From the NCBI GenBank assembly GCA_031290625.1, contig JAITND010000001.1:1-62286 (forward strand): a DNA stretch of 62,286 bases. The letters are read 5' to 3'. The notes under the pieces were generated by a model that worked only from the letters and a program-made list of their open reading frames with translations, was not told where the DNA came from and ran no database searches. The position numbers and the translations under genes are program-made. This stretch comes from Endomicrobium sp. GTDB lineage: Bacteria > Elusimicrobiota > Endomicrobiia > Endomicrobiales > Endomicrobiaceae. Of the stretch, positions 26,104 through 35,534 are shown one piece after another (position 1 is the first letter of the stretch; each line of letters begins with the position of its first letter).

Positions 26104-27522
26104 ATGATTAAATTTGGCACGTCAGGCTGGAGAGGCGTTATTGCCGATGATTTTACTTACGCTAACGTGGCTGTTGTAACTCAAGCCATAGCTAATTTGT
26201 TAAAAGAACAAAATGGCAAAGCTGCGGTAATTATAGGCTACGACACCAGATTTATGTCTGAAGATTTTGCAAAGTCCGCAGCGGAAATCTTGGCAGGAAA
26301 TGGAATAAAAGCTTTATTTTGCAAAAGAAACACCCCCACGCCCGTCATAGCTTACGACATAATACGCTCCAATCTTGCAGGCGGCATAAACTTTACGGCA
26401 AGCCATAATCCTTATAAATACAATGGATTAAAGTATTCTCCCGACGGGGGCGGTCATGCTCTTCCCGAAACTACGCAAAAAATAGAAAAATATTGCTCTT
26501 TAATTCAACCCAAAGACATAAAGTCCATGCCTTTTGACGAAGGCTTAAAAAATAAACTTATAGAGATGCATAATCCTCAAAGCGCATATATTAAAAAGAT
26601 AAAAGATCTTGTAAACTTTAAAGCATTAAAAAAGTCTAAAATAAAAGTGGCGACGGACGTGCTGCACGGTACGGGAGCAGGCTATCTTGACGTTTTGCTT
26701 GACGACGCTGGCGTGCGCAACGCAACCATCAACAAAAACAGAGACGCTATGTTTGACGGCGGAGCGCCGGAGCCAAATGAAAGAAATCTTTCCGAGCTTA
26801 CAAACTTGGTAAAGAAAGAGTCTTATAAGTTGGGCTTTTCTACCGACGGCGACGCCGACAGATTTGGCGTTATAGATTCTGACGGAACTTTTATAACCCC
26901 TAATCATGTTATACCGGTGTTGTTGTATCACCTAAACAAAACTAGAGGCTGGACGGGAATAGCCGCAAGAAGCGTTATGACTACGCATCTTATAGATAAA
27001 CTTGCTGCAAAAATAGGCGTAGAAGTGGAAGAAACTCCAGTAGGTTTTAAATATATTGGCGACGTTATGGTAAACAACCCCGACAAATTTATAATTGGCG
27101 GGGAAGAGTCCGGAGGTCTTACCATAAGAGGACATGTTCCTGAAAAAGACGGTATTTTAGCGTCTCTTCTAACGGCGGAAGCCGTAGCAATGAGCAAGAA
27201 GTCGGTAAAAGAGCTGCTAAAAGATATTAAGAAGCTTACAGGCGAGGTTTTGACATCAAGGCTTAATTTTCATCTTCAGCGTGAAGAAATAGACAATTTT
27301 GGAGAAACTTTAAAAACAAAAACGCCAAACGGCATAGCGGGAATGAAAATTCAAAAAGATGTTACAATTGACGGACATAAATTTATTCTTGACAATAACA
27401 ATTGGATAGGTTTCAGACTTTCAGGAACGGAGCCTGTGGTTAGAGTATACGCGGAGTCTGATTCGCAGACAAAACTTAACAAACTTTTAAAAGCCGGGAG
27501 AGCGTTTGTCTATGGAAAATGA
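26104..27522 (+). CDS. Phosphomannomutase/phosphoglucomutase (alpha-D-phosphohexomutase)
   Basis: Interconverts hexose 1- and 6-phosphates for surface-glycan precursors. The 472 residues show KFGTSGWRGVIADDFT at the start, the catalytic phosphoserine TASHNP near 99, metal-binding DGDADRFG near 246, the sugar-specificity loop GGEESGGL near 332 and the phosphate site SGTEPVVRVY near 438. All active-site loops are intact, unlike the mutase half of the upstream fusion. Which hexose it prefers cannot be told from sequence. The next gene overlaps its 3' end by 11 bases. Confidence 0.93.
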   Translation: MIKFGTSGWRGVIADDFTYANVAVVTQAIANLLKEQNGKAAVIIGYDTRFMSEDFAKSAAEILAGNGIKALFCKRNTPTPVIAYDIIRSNLAGGINFTASHNPYKYNGLKYSPDGGGHALPETTQKIEKYCSLIQPKDIKSMPFDEGLKNKLIEMHNPQSAYIKKIKDLVNFKALKKSKIKVATDVLHGTGAGYLDVLLDDAGVRNATINKNRDAMFDGGAPEPNERNLSELTNLVKKESYKLGFSTDGDADRFGVIDSDGTFITPNHVIPVLLYHLNKTRGWTGIAARSVMTTHLIDKLAAKIGVEVEETPVGFKYIGDVMVNNPDKFIIGGEESGGLTIRGHVPEKDGILASLLTAEAVAMSKKSVKELLKDIKKLTGEVLTSRLNFHLQREEIDNFGETLKTKTPNGIAGMKIQKDVTIDGHKFILDNNNWIGFRLSGTEPVVRVYAESDSQTKLNKLLKAGRAFVYGK

Positions 27523-28195
27523 AGAAAATAGCATCAAAGGAAAATTAAGAGCGTCAATTAAGAAATATATGATAACGGGGTTGATAGTTATAATCCCGTT
27601 GTGGTTAATGTATTTTGTAATAGCGATACTTTTTAAATGGACGAGCGGTTTTACTTTGCCCGTCATAAAGTATTTTTTGGTTGACAAGTACTGGATACAG
27701 GTGGTAGGTAAAATCTCAAGTTTCTGTTTGTCTTTGATAAGCATAGTAATTCTTGGATTTATTGCAAACAGGGCTTTCGGCAAGAAAACTTTGATATCAA
27801 TAGAAAAACTTATAGAAAAGCTTCCTATATTTGGGACGGTTCATTCTGCGGCAAAACAGTTTGTAAATTTTATATTTGGCAAAAACGGCAAAAAAAGTTT
27901 TAAGCAAGTTGTTTTTGTCCCTTATCCTACAAAAGACGTTTATTGCGTTGCTTTTTTAACGGGAGACCAAAAAGTTAATAACGAAAAACGCATTTGCGTA
28001 TTTATGCCGACAACGCCAAACCCTACTACGGGTTTTTTGTTTTTAATAAAAGAGGAAGATATTATATATACCAATTATAACGTTGAGCAGGCTTTCCAGT
28101 TTATTATTTCAGTCGGCGTAATAGAAATGGACAAGAACAATAAGAAAATACAGTTGAAGGAAGAAATACAAGAGATAAAGGACTTAAAGAGATGA
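27512..28195 (+). CDS. DUF502 family membrane protein
   Basis: Two N-terminal membrane segments (near residues 20-45 and 70-92) precede a soluble region, in the DUF502 pattern: YMITGLIVIIPLWLMYFVI, then IPIFGTVHSAAKQ-like LPIFGTVHSAAKQFV, and TPNPTTGFLFLI near 168. The function of DUF502 is not established. ATG 27512 is preferred to the upstream TTG; GGGAG lies about 12 bases before it. It overlaps the mutase by 11 bases and hisS by four, so it is in the same transcript. Confidence 0.85.
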   Translation: MENEENSIKGKLRASIKKYMITGLIVIIPLWLMYFVIAILFKWTSGFTLPVIKYFLVDKYWIQVVGKISSFCLSLISIVILGFIANRAFGKKTLISIEKLIEKLPIFGTVHSAAKQFVNFIFGKNGKKSFKQVVFVPYPTKDVYCVAFLTGDQKVNNEKRICVFMPTTPNPTTGFLFLIKEEDIIYTNYNVEQAFQFIISVGVIEMDKNNKKIQLKEEIQEIKDLKR

Positions 28196-29436
28196 AGTAT
28201 AAGTCTCCGAGAGGAACCCGCGATATTTTTGGGGAAACGGCATTAGGGCTAAGTTTGTTGGAACAAAAAGCAAAAGAAATTTTTATAAGACATGGTTTTG
28301 AAGAAGTCAGAACGCCGATATTTGAAGACGCTGCTCTTTTTACAAGATCAATAGGACAAACTACGGATATTGTTGAAAAAGAAATGTACGTTTTTGAAGA
28401 CAGAAAGGGCAGAAAGCTTGCTCTTCGTCCAGAAGGGACGGTTTCGCTTGCCAGAGCTTTTATTGAGCATAGAATGGATATTTCAAGCCCTGCGGGTAAG
28501 TTTTTTTATTCAGGCGAAATGTTTCGCTATGAAAGACCTCAAGCCGGAAGATACAGGCAGTTTAGGCAAATAGGCGCCGAAATTTATGCAAACTCTTCCC
28601 CCGCGGCTGATGCGGAAATTATAATTTTAGCGCAAGATGTTCTTTCTTCTTTTGGCATAGATAAAATAAATATTCATATAAATTCTTTAGGCTGCGAAAA
28701 ATGCAGACCTCTTTTTAGGGAAGCGTTAGTTAACTATTTTAGCTCTGTTGAAGATTTATGCCAAGACTGCGTAAGAAGGCTTGAAAGGAATCCTTTGAGG
28801 CTTCTTGATTGTAAAGTCGATTCTTGTAAATTTACCGATTTCCCTAAGATATCAAATTATCGGTGTTCCGACTGTAAAGATAATTTTGATACAGTTCGGC
28901 TTTTACTAAAAAAAGCAAATTGCAATTTTACGGTAAACGACAAACTAGTAAGAGGATTGGATTATTATACAAGAACAGTTTTTGAAGTCCGCTCGGACGC
29001 GGTAGTCTCGCAAGATGCTCTTGCAGCCGGCGGCAGATACGATAATCTTGTTAAAGAAATCGGCGGTCAAAACACTCCCGCCGTAGGCTTTGCTCTTGGA
29101 GCAGAAAGAGTTTTTCTTGCGGCTCAAAGCGCGGGTTTTTTTGAGAATTTCAAAAGTCCTGAAAATTTTTTTGTGGCTATTGCCGATCAAGAACTGTTTG
29201 GCGAAGCGTTTGCTTTTGCCGTAAAGGCGACAAGAGATGGAATTAACGGCAACAAAGACATATCTGTTTTTGGTCCGATAAACGGCAAGAGCTTAACAAA
29301 CCAGCTTAAGTTTGCAGATAAGATACAAGCGGCAAAAACTATCGTTTTTGCAAAAACTGAGTTTGAAAACGGCAAGGTTTTAGTAAAGAATATGAAAGAC
29401 AAAACTCAAATTGAAGTCGAGCTAAATAATTTATAA
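28192..29436 (+). CDS. hisS: Histidyl-tRNA synthetase
   Basis: Class II aminoacyl-tRNA synthetase charging tRNA-His. The 414 residues show PRGTRDIFG at the start, motif 2 FRYERPQAGRYRQFRQIGAE near 108, the histidine-A loop LVRGLDYYTRTVFE near 250, and AGGRYDNLV near 280, followed by an anticodon-binding domain. There is a cysteine-rich stretch (CEKCRPL, CQDCVRRLE, CKVDSCKF, CSDCKD) near 165-225 in the insertion domain, possibly a zinc site. It overlaps the DUF502 gene by four bases and is followed by a terminator. Confidence 0.97.
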   Translation: MKYKSPRGTRDIFGETALGLSLLEQKAKEIFIRHGFEEVRTPIFEDAALFTRSIGQTTDIVEKEMYVFEDRKGRKLALRPEGTVSLARAFIEHRMDISSPAGKFFYSGEMFRYERPQAGRYRQFRQIGAEIYANSSPAADAEIIILAQDVLSSFGIDKINIHINSLGCEKCRPLFREALVNYFSSVEDLCQDCVRRLERNPLRLLDCKVDSCKFTDFPKISNYRCSDCKDNFDTVRLLLKKANCNFTVNDKLVRGLDYYTRTVFEVRSDAVVSQDALAAGGRYDNLVKEIGGQNTPAVGFALGAERVFLAAQSAGFFENFKSPENFFVAIADQELFGEAFAFAVKATRDGINGNKDISVFGPINGKSLTNQLKFADKIQAAKTIVFAKTEFENGKVLVKNMKDKTQIEVELNNL

Positions 29437-29443
29437 AAGTTGC

Positions 29444-29490
29444 AAATAACCAAAAGCGATGAGATTAAAGCTTGGTTATTTGTTTTTTAA
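29444..29490 (+). terminator. Intrinsic terminator after hisS
   Basis: AAATAACCAA (29444-29453) pairs with TTGGTTATTT (29472-29481), followed by GTTTTTTAATTT. It ends the manC/PMM-pgm-DUF502-hisS unit. Confidence 0.85.
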
Positions 29491-29630
29491 TTTAGATTCA
29501 ATTTAAATTGTTTCTTAAATTCTTCCATGTCTTTTTCTTGCCCTTCAATGCGTCGTTTCTCAAGCATGGTCTGGTTGCGAAGCCGCAAAACCGGCAAACA
29601 AAAATAAAAAGCTCGCGCGCTTCGCGCATT
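29487..29630 (-). pseudogene. Remnant of a small exported protein
   Basis: On the minus strand one frame reads ASFLFLFAGFAASQPDHA, which looks like a signal peptide. A second frame continues EKRRIEGQEKDMEEFKKQFK to NLN and a stop at 29487. Together they look like a small charged exported or lipoprotein-type gene broken by a frameshift, with its start lost. The family is unknown. Confidence 0.45.
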
Positions 29631-29659
29631 GCCTACCTGATTTTTTCTCACGACTGTTT

Positions 29660-30153
29660 TTACTCAAACTTGAATCCGGCGCATATGGCGATTGTTGAGT
29701 AATCCGCGTCTTTATTGTCGTTATTAGATAAGAAAGAAAGATTTGTTCTCGGGTATACGGCTTCAAGCGAAAGAACGTTTATGTTTACCCCAAAGCCAAC
29801 GCCCCAATAAAGACCGCCTTCAGTATTATCAAAGGCTTTTGTTATTGGTACGCCGTTAGCCCTATTGTCCCTGAAATAAAAGGATAAGTATCGTCTAGTC
29901 CATGTAACGGCGCGCGGATCTTTGCTCCAAAGTAAATCGGCATTATTGATAAAGATTCGCTTTTTTCTAAATTTTTAATTTTTCTTGAAATATCTACAGT
30001 TGTTCCTGCGCCAAGAGCGAGAACATTCCCAAAGTATTGAAAAATTCCAATCCGCCGGAAAGCCCTAAATCCATATCGCGGGTTTTGTTATCATAGTTGA
30101 GTTTTGTTGAAGGTTATTATAAAAACTAAAGTAAAAGCAGCTATAAATTTTTT
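29660..30153 (-). pseudogene. Outer-membrane beta-barrel protein, multiply frameshifted
   Basis: After AAAAGGAG the expected ATG is missing, but KFIAAFTLVFII (signal-peptide-like) follows. Further on, in shifted frames, come DLGLSGGLEFFN, LALGAGTTVDISRKIKNLEK, then IMPIYFGAKIRAPLHGLDDT, and finally GLYWGVGFGVNINVLSLEAV through STIAICAGFKFE, with a stop at 29660. Alternating hydrophobic strands and a terminal aromatic (FKFE) are typical of small outer-membrane barrels. At least three lesions plus the lost start codon make it a pseudogene. Confidence 0.75.
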
Positions 30154-30266
30154 CTCCTTTTAAGACGGCTGAAAACTCAAAAATCTTGAGTTTGTAAATC
30201 CAAACATTTATTGTATAATTGCTATGTTTATACTACGACAAAACGAAAAAAATAAAAGAGGCTTCT

Positions 30267-31787
30267 TTGCTTTCTCTTAGTTACTCGGCTGCGATTAATG
30301 GCATAGACGCCAATATTGTTGAAGTTGAAACGTATATTTCTTCTGGCATGCCTGTTTTTTCAATTGTTGGTCTTGCAGACATTGCCGTCAAAGAGTCCCG
30401 CGATAGAGTGGCTGCGGCTATTAAAAATTCAGGTTTTGATTTTCCCACAAAAAAGATAACGGTAAATTTAGCTCCCGCCGATATAAAAAAAGAAGGCGGG
30501 ACTTTTGATTTGCCCATAGCTCTCGGCATACTTGCGGCAAGCGGTAAAATAAAAAAAGATAATTTGAAAGATTTTTGCGCTGTGGGCGAACTATCTTTGG
30601 ATGGCAAAATAAGAAAAGTCAAAGGCGTTCTTCCTATTTCTTTGGCGTTAAAGAAAAATCAAATAGAAAATTTTATAGTTCCTTTTGCAAATAGGCAAGA
30701 AGCTTCTGCGGCTGGAAAAATAAACGTTTTTCCATTCAAAACTCTTACGGAAGTCGTTAAATTTATTAACGGCGAGATCAGCTGCAAACAGTACGTGCAT
30801 GATGAAAAAGATTTGGATTCTTTACTGGAATGCGAGTACGATTTTGCTGACGTTAAGGGGCAGAAAAATGCAAAAAGAGCATCCGAAATTGCCGCGGCTG
30901 GCGGTCATAATATGTTGATGTCTGGACCTCCGGGATCGGGCAAAACCATGATAGCAAAACGTATCCCAAGCATACTTCCCCCTATGACTTTTGACGAGGC
31001 TGTTGAGACTACAAAAATATGGTCTGTCGCAGGACGCTCTTTTAACGGCGGTTTGATAAATCGCCGAACGTTTAGAAGTCCGCATCATACTTCTTCAGCT
31101 ACGGCGTTGGCAGGCGGCGGGGTTTGTCCAAAACCGGGAGAGGTTAGCTTGTCTCATAATGGAGTTTTGTTTTTAGATGAATTTGCAGAATTTAGAAGAG
31201 ACGCGTTAGAAGCGTTGCGTCAACCTTTGGAAGATAAAGTGATAACTGTTTCCAGAGCAAAATGCAGTTTTACATTCCCTGCATCGTTTATGCTTGTAGC
31301 GGCAATGAATCCTTGCCCTTGCGGCAACTTGGGGCATAGAGAAAAAGAATGCGTTTGCAATCCAAATCAAATAAGAAAGTATCAGAGCAAAGTTTCGGGA
31401 CCCTTAATAGACAGAATAGATATCCACATTGAAGTTCCCGCTTTAAAATTTTCTGAATTATCAAGTTTAACTTCAGATTCAGAAACTTCATCAAGTATAA
31501 GAAATCGCGTTATTAAAGCAAGAGAAATACAAAACTTAAGATTTGCAAACGCAAAAATACACTGTAATGCTCAAATGCAATCAAAAGAAGTAAAAGAGTA
31601 TTGTTGTTTAGATAGCGCGGCGTACGAGATGTTAAAAGCTGCAATAGATAAACTAAATTTTTCAGCAAGGTCTTACGATAAAATTTTAAAAGTTTCAAGG
31701 ACAATAGCAGATTTGGACATAAGCGGCTTAATTAGAGCAAATCATGTAGCGGAAGCAATACGTTATAGGTTTTTTGACAGATATTAA
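30267..31787 (+). CDS. comM: YifB/ComM family Mg-chelatase-like AAA+ ATPase
   Basis: ComM-type ATPases are branch-migration helicases linked to integration of transformed DNA. The N-terminal ChlI-like domain reads YSAAINGIDANIVEVE and GLADIAVKESRDRV. Walker A is GPPGSGKTMIAKR near residue 228, Walker B VLFLDEFAEF near 305, and a zinc-like cluster NPCPCGNLGH...CVC lies near 350. TTG 30267 is preferred (AGAGG just upstream, and the family start LSLSYSAAING); the longer TTG start at 30219 overlaps a TATAAT. That gives 506 residues, the normal length. Confidence 0.93.
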   Translation: MLSLSYSAAINGIDANIVEVETYISSGMPVFSIVGLADIAVKESRDRVAAAIKNSGFDFPTKKITVNLAPADIKKEGGTFDLPIALGILAASGKIKKDNLKDFCAVGELSLDGKIRKVKGVLPISLALKKNQIENFIVPFANRQEASAAGKINVFPFKTLTEVVKFINGEISCKQYVHDEKDLDSLLECEYDFADVKGQKNAKRASEIAAAGGHNMLMSGPPGSGKTMIAKRIPSILPPMTFDEAVETTKIWSVAGRSFNGGLINRRTFRSPHHTSSATALAGGGVCPKPGEVSLSHNGVLFLDEFAEFRRDALEALRQPLEDKVITVSRAKCSFTFPASFMLVAAMNPCPCGNLGHREKECVCNPNQIRKYQSKVSGPLIDRIDIHIEVPALKFSELSSLTSDSETSSSIRNRVIKAREIQNLRFANAKIHCNAQMQSKEVKEYCCLDSAAYEMLKAAIDKLNFSARSYDKILKVSRTIADLDISGLIRANHVAEAIRYRFFDRY

Positions 31788-31811
31788 GCGATTTGCATAT
31801 AAGCGCACATA

Positions 31812-31841
31812 TTGAAGAACTAGCAAAAGAAATGGTATAAT
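31812..31841 (+). promoter_or_regulatory. Promoter for mazG-hppA
   Basis: -35 TTGAAG (31812-31817), 18-base spacer, consensus -10 TATAAT (31836-31841), 34 bases before the mazG start. Confidence 0.6.
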
Positions 31842-31875
31842 TCTGCGCAATGAGTAAATTGTTTTCAAGGGCGTT

Positions 31876-32304
31876 ATGAAAAAGTATTTAAGGGAATTTG
31901 ATAAACTTATAGGCATCTTTTCAACCTTGCGTTCCAAAAATGGTTGTATGTGGGATAAAGGACAGACCCACGAGTCCCTCGTGAAACGCCTCTTTTCAGA
32001 AGCCGAAGAAGTTAAACAAGCCGTTAAAAACAAAGATAAACAAAACCTTGAAGAAGAACTTGGCGATATTTTTTTGCAGGTTGTTTTTCATGCTCAAATT
32101 GCTAAAGAAAATAAAGATTTTGATATAACGGGCGTGATAGAAAAGTTAAACAAAAAGCTTGTCCGCAGACACCCGCATGTTTTTGGCAAATATAAGGTGA
32201 AAAACGCAAAAGATATAGAAGTTATGTGGGAAAGGCTTAAAGAAAAAGAAAAAAACTTGAAAGCAAAGAAACAAAATAGAAGACGTAAGCCTGTAATAAA
32301 ATAG
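31876..32304 (+). CDS. mazG: MazG-family nucleotide pyrophosphohydrolase (single domain)
   Basis: Hydrolyses NTPs to NMPs and pyrophosphate. The all-alpha MazG domain shows CMWDKGQTHESL near residue 22, EAEEVKQAV near 45, the metal site EEELGDIFLQVVFHA near 61 (ExxE...D pattern) and RRHPHVFG near 95. At 142 residues it is about half of E. coli MazG, with one domain rather than two, as in many bacteria. It lies 14 bases before the membrane pyrophosphatase gene, which could use the pyrophosphate it releases. Confidence 0.9.
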   Translation: MKKYLREFDKLIGIFSTLRSKNGCMWDKGQTHESLVKRLFSEAEEVKQAVKNKDKQNLEEELGDIFLQVVFHAQIAKENKDFDITGVIEKLNKKLVRRHPHVFGKYKVKNAKDIEVMWERLKEKEKNLKAKKQNRRRKPVIK

Positions 32305-32318
32305 AATAGAGGATAGGT

Positions 32319-34715
32319 ATGGTATCATTAAAAATTTTTACCGCAGTTTTTGTATTTTTAGCTGCTTTTATCGGGAAGGCGTTAGCAAGCGAAGCAAACT
32401 TGGTTGTGCCTGATTTGTCTTTAGTTAGCTTTTTCGGTAATACCGTCAACGGCAAATCTCTTTTGATGTTTGGTTTTATTGTTTGTGTTTTTGGAGCGTT
32501 GTTTGGTATTTGCCACTTCGTAAGCATTAAAAAGCTTCCCGTTCATGCTTCAATGAAAGCTATTTCTGAACTTATATATGAAACTTGCAAAACCTATCTT
32601 GTAACGCAAGGCAAATTTATAATCATTCTTGAATTGTCGCTTGCCCTTATCATAGTTGTATATTTCGGCTTGTTGGAGCATTTTGCCGCAGTAAAAGTGG
32701 CGACAATTGTTCTATGTAGCGTTATAGGAATTCTCGGAAGCTATGCCGTCGCGTGGTTTGGCATGAGAATCAACACTTTTGCCAATTCAAGAACTGCCTT
32801 TGCAAGTTTGAAAGGAAAGCCGTATCCTTTGTGCGCAATTCCCCTCCGCGCGGGCATGAGCATTGGAATGCTTCTTATAAGCGTTGAACTTTTGATAATG
32901 CTCGCGATTCTTTTGTTTATTCCTTCAGATTTTGCAGGAGCTTGTTTTATAGGCTTTGCAATAGGAGAGTCGCTAGGAGCTTCTGTTCTTAGAATAGCTG
33001 GCGGAATTTTTACAAAGATCGCCGACATTGGTTCTGACTTGATGAAAATTGTATTCAACATTAAAGAAGACGACGCAAGAAACCCTGGCGTTATTGCAGA
33101 CTGCGTAGGCGACAACGCCGGCGACTCGGTCGGACCTACCGCCGACGGATTTGAAACCTACGGCGTTACTGGCGTGGCTTTGGTAACGTTTATAATTTTG
33201 GCGGTAAGCGACCCTGTTTTACAAGTTAAGCTTTTGGTTTGGATTTTTGTAATGCGGTTGATAATGCTTATCTCAAGCGCGGTTTCTTATTGGATAAATT
33301 CGGCAATATCAAAAATTAAGTTTGCTCTTGCAGACAAAATGAACTTTGAATCTCCGTTAACGTCTCTTGTATGGATAACTTCAATAGTTTCAATATTTTT
33401 GACTTTTGTCGTTTCAAAGGTTATTATAGGCGATTTAGGCGACGGAACTCTTTGGCGGAAACTTTCGCTCATCATAAGCTGCGGAACGATAGCCGGCGCG
33501 GTTATACCTGAAATTGTAAAAGTATTTACTTCAGTAAAAAGCGCTTTTGTTCAGAATGTTGTTAATTCTTCAAGACACGGCGGAGCTTCTCTTAATGTTC
33601 TTTCAGGTCTTACAGCGGGAAATTTTAGCGCATACTGGATGGGCATTACAATTATAATTCTCATGGGCGCGGCTTACGCAATAAGCTCTTTAGGGCTTGG
33701 AACAATTATGATTGCTCCCGCAGTGTTCGCTTTTGGTCTTGTTGCTTTCGGATTTTTAGGTATGGGACCTGTTACAATCGCAGTTGATTCTTACGGACCT
33801 GTTACAGACAACGCTCAGTCGGTTTACGAATTGTCTTTGATTGAAAATATCCCTAACATAGACAAAGAAATAGAGAAAGATTTCGGATTTAAGCCTGTTT
33901 TTGATAAGTCAAAATTATTGCTTGAAGAAAACGACGGAGCCGGAAACACATTTAAAGCTACGGCAAAACCTGTTCTTATAGGAACTGCAGTTGTCGGAGC
34001 AACAACGATGATATTCTCCACAATCGTTATGCTTACAGATGGTCTTACTAAAGGACTAGCAAATCTTTCGTTGCTGCATGCTCCTTTCTTGCTTGGGTTG
34101 ATAGCCGGAGGATCAATAATTTATTGGTTTACCGGAGCTTCAAACCATGCGGTAACTAGCGGAGCTTACAAAGCTGTCGAGTTTATCAAAGGAAATATTA
34201 AACTTGACGGAAATTCTGAAAAAGCTTCAACTGAAGATTCTAAGAAAGTTGTTGAAATATGCACGATATATGCTCAAAAAGGCATGATAAACTTGTTTAT
34301 GGTTGTGTTCTTTACGACGCTTGCTTTTGCATTTATTGAGCCTTACTTCTTTATCGGCTACCTTATTTCTATAGCGTTGTTTGGTCTTTTTCAGGCAATA
34401 TTTATGGCAAATGCAGGCGGAGCTTGGGACAATGCGAAAAAATATGTTGAAGTTGACTTGCGTGAAAAAGGCACGGAACTTCACAAAGCTACTGTCGTAG
34501 GCGATACTGTCGGAGATCCGTTTAAAGATACGTCTTCAGTCGCAATGAACCCTATAATTAAATTTACAACGCTTTTCGGACTTTTGGCGTTAGAGCTTGC
34601 TTTGTCTCTTACCTCAAAAGGACAATTGAATACTATTCTTGCCGCGGCGTCTTTTGTAGTTGCCGTTATATTTGTAGTTAAATCTTTTACAGATATGAAA
34701 ACAAAAATAGATTAG
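32319..34715 (+). CDS. hppA: Membrane-bound ion-pumping pyrophosphatase (K+-independent type)
   Basis: Couples pyrophosphate hydrolysis to H+ or Na+ pumping, saving energy in a low-yield fermenter. The 798-residue polytopic protein shows the substrate motifs EDDARNPGVIADCVGDNAGD near 246, DNAQSVYEL near 502 and GDTVGDPFKDTSSVAMNP near 728. The sequence GNTFKATAK near 548 has lysine where K+-dependent enzymes have alanine, so K+-independence is expected. Which ion is pumped cannot be read here. AGGATAGGT precedes the ATG; an intrinsic terminator follows. Confidence 0.96.
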   Translation: MVSLKIFTAVFVFLAAFIGKALASEANLVVPDLSLVSFFGNTVNGKSLLMFGFIVCVFGALFGICHFVSIKKLPVHASMKAISELIYETCKTYLVTQGKFIIILELSLALIIVVYFGLLEHFAAVKVATIVLCSVIGILGSYAVAWFGMRINTFANSRTAFASLKGKPYPLCAIPLRAGMSIGMLLISVELLIMLAILLFIPSDFAGACFIGFAIGESLGASVLRIAGGIFTKIADIGSDLMKIVFNIKEDDARNPGVIADCVGDNAGDSVGPTADGFETYGVTGVALVTFIILAVSDPVLQVKLLVWIFVMRLIMLISSAVSYWINSAISKIKFALADKMNFESPLTSLVWITSIVSIFLTFVVSKVIIGDLGDGTLWRKLSLIISCGTIAGAVIPEIVKVFTSVKSAFVQNVVNSSRHGGASLNVLSGLTAGNFSAYWMGITIIILMGAAYAISSLGLGTIMIAPAVFAFGLVAFGFLGMGPVTIAVDSYGPVTDNAQSVYELSLIENIPNIDKEIEKDFGFKPVFDKSKLLLEENDGAGNTFKATAKPVLIGTAVVGATTMIFSTIVMLTDGLTKGLANLSLLHAPFLLGLIAGGSIIYWFTGASNHAVTSGAYKAVEFIKGNIKLDGNSEKASTEDSKKVVEICTIYAQKGMINLFMVVFFTTLAFAFIEPYFFIGYLISIALFGLFQAIFMANAGGAWDNAKKYVEVDLREKGTELHKATVVGDTVGDPFKDTSSVAMNPIIKFTTLFGLLALELALSLTSKGQLNTILAAASFVVAVIFVVKSFTDMKTKID

Positions 34716-34787
34716 GTTTCAACTTACGCGCATAAGAGCAAGAAGAAAGAGCGTTTCAGTATCTAAAAGGCAAGTCAAAAAATAATT

Positions 34788-34834
34788 CGTTCAGGATGAC
34801 GGCTAGGTTTAATTTATCGTCCTGAACGCTTTTT
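34788..34834 (+). terminator. Intrinsic terminator after hppA
   Basis: CGTTCAGGA...ACG (34788-34801) pairs with CGTCCTGAACG (34818-34828), followed by CTTTTT. Confidence 0.85.
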
Positions 34835-34844
34835 AAGGCAATCA

Positions 34845-35534
34845 ATGAGATTTTTAAGAAATATTCTCGCTTTTATCGCAATGCCTGCGGTTTTTGCCGC
34901 AGGATATGCTCTTGCTGAAAGTTTCTTGTTTTTTTCTATCTCATCAGGCGGTAAGCGCATACCTTTTTGGATAGGAGCGTTTAGCTATATAACCTTTCAA
35001 GCGATTCTTTATAAACCCATGAAAACTTATATCTTTGGTCACGAACTTTCCCATGCAATAGCAGGTCTTTTAAGCTGCGCGAAAATAAAAAAATTCAATG
35101 TCGGCGAGATCTCTGGAAGCGTTGTTCTAACCAAAGACAATATTTGGATAACCCTTGCTCCATATTTTTTCCCTATATATACAATTGCTATTATGATAAT
35201 TTATGTTTGTTTGGGTTGGTTTATGGATATAAAGCAAATATATGGATATTATCTTTTTCTAATAGGCTTTTCCATATCTTTCCATATTGCCTTGACAGTT
35301 TATATTCTTTCTATACAACAGCCTGATTTGAAGATCTACGGAGCATTTTTTTCTTATGTTATAATTCTAGCTGGTAACGTTATAGTGTTTACATTGCTTG
35401 CTCCTCTTGCTTTTGAAGATGCGATAAGCGTCAAAAATGTTTTTTTTCGGGCGTATCATAATATAATTAGTATTTATAAATTTATATATAATGGAGTAAC
35501 GGAAATATGGCTGGCATTCCAAAAGACGAAATAA
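34845..35534 (+). CDS. Multi-pass membrane protein with HExxH (M50-like) motif
   Basis: The 229-residue hydrophobic protein has five or six membrane segments. Near residue 65 there is HELSHAIAGLL, an HExxH zinc-protease signature placed in a membrane helix as in site-2 proteases. Loop residues KKFNVGEISGSV and a later LAPYFFPIY are also reminiscent of M50 enzymes, where a Pro near the cleft and a third ligand are expected. The second zinc-ligand motif (LDG or NxxPxxxxDG) is not obvious, so activity is uncertain. The next gene starts 28 bases before its end. Confidence 0.65.
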   Translation: MRFLRNILAFIAMPAVFAAGYALAESFLFFSISSGGKRIPFWIGAFSYITFQAILYKPMKTYIFGHELSHAIAGLLSCAKIKKFNVGEISGSVVLTKDNIWITLAPYFFPIYTIAIMIIYVCLGWFMDIKQIYGYYLFLIGFSISFHIALTVYILSIQQPDLKIYGAFFSYVIILAGNVIVFTLLAPLAFEDAISVKNVFFRAYHNIISIYKFIYNGVTEIWLAFQKTK

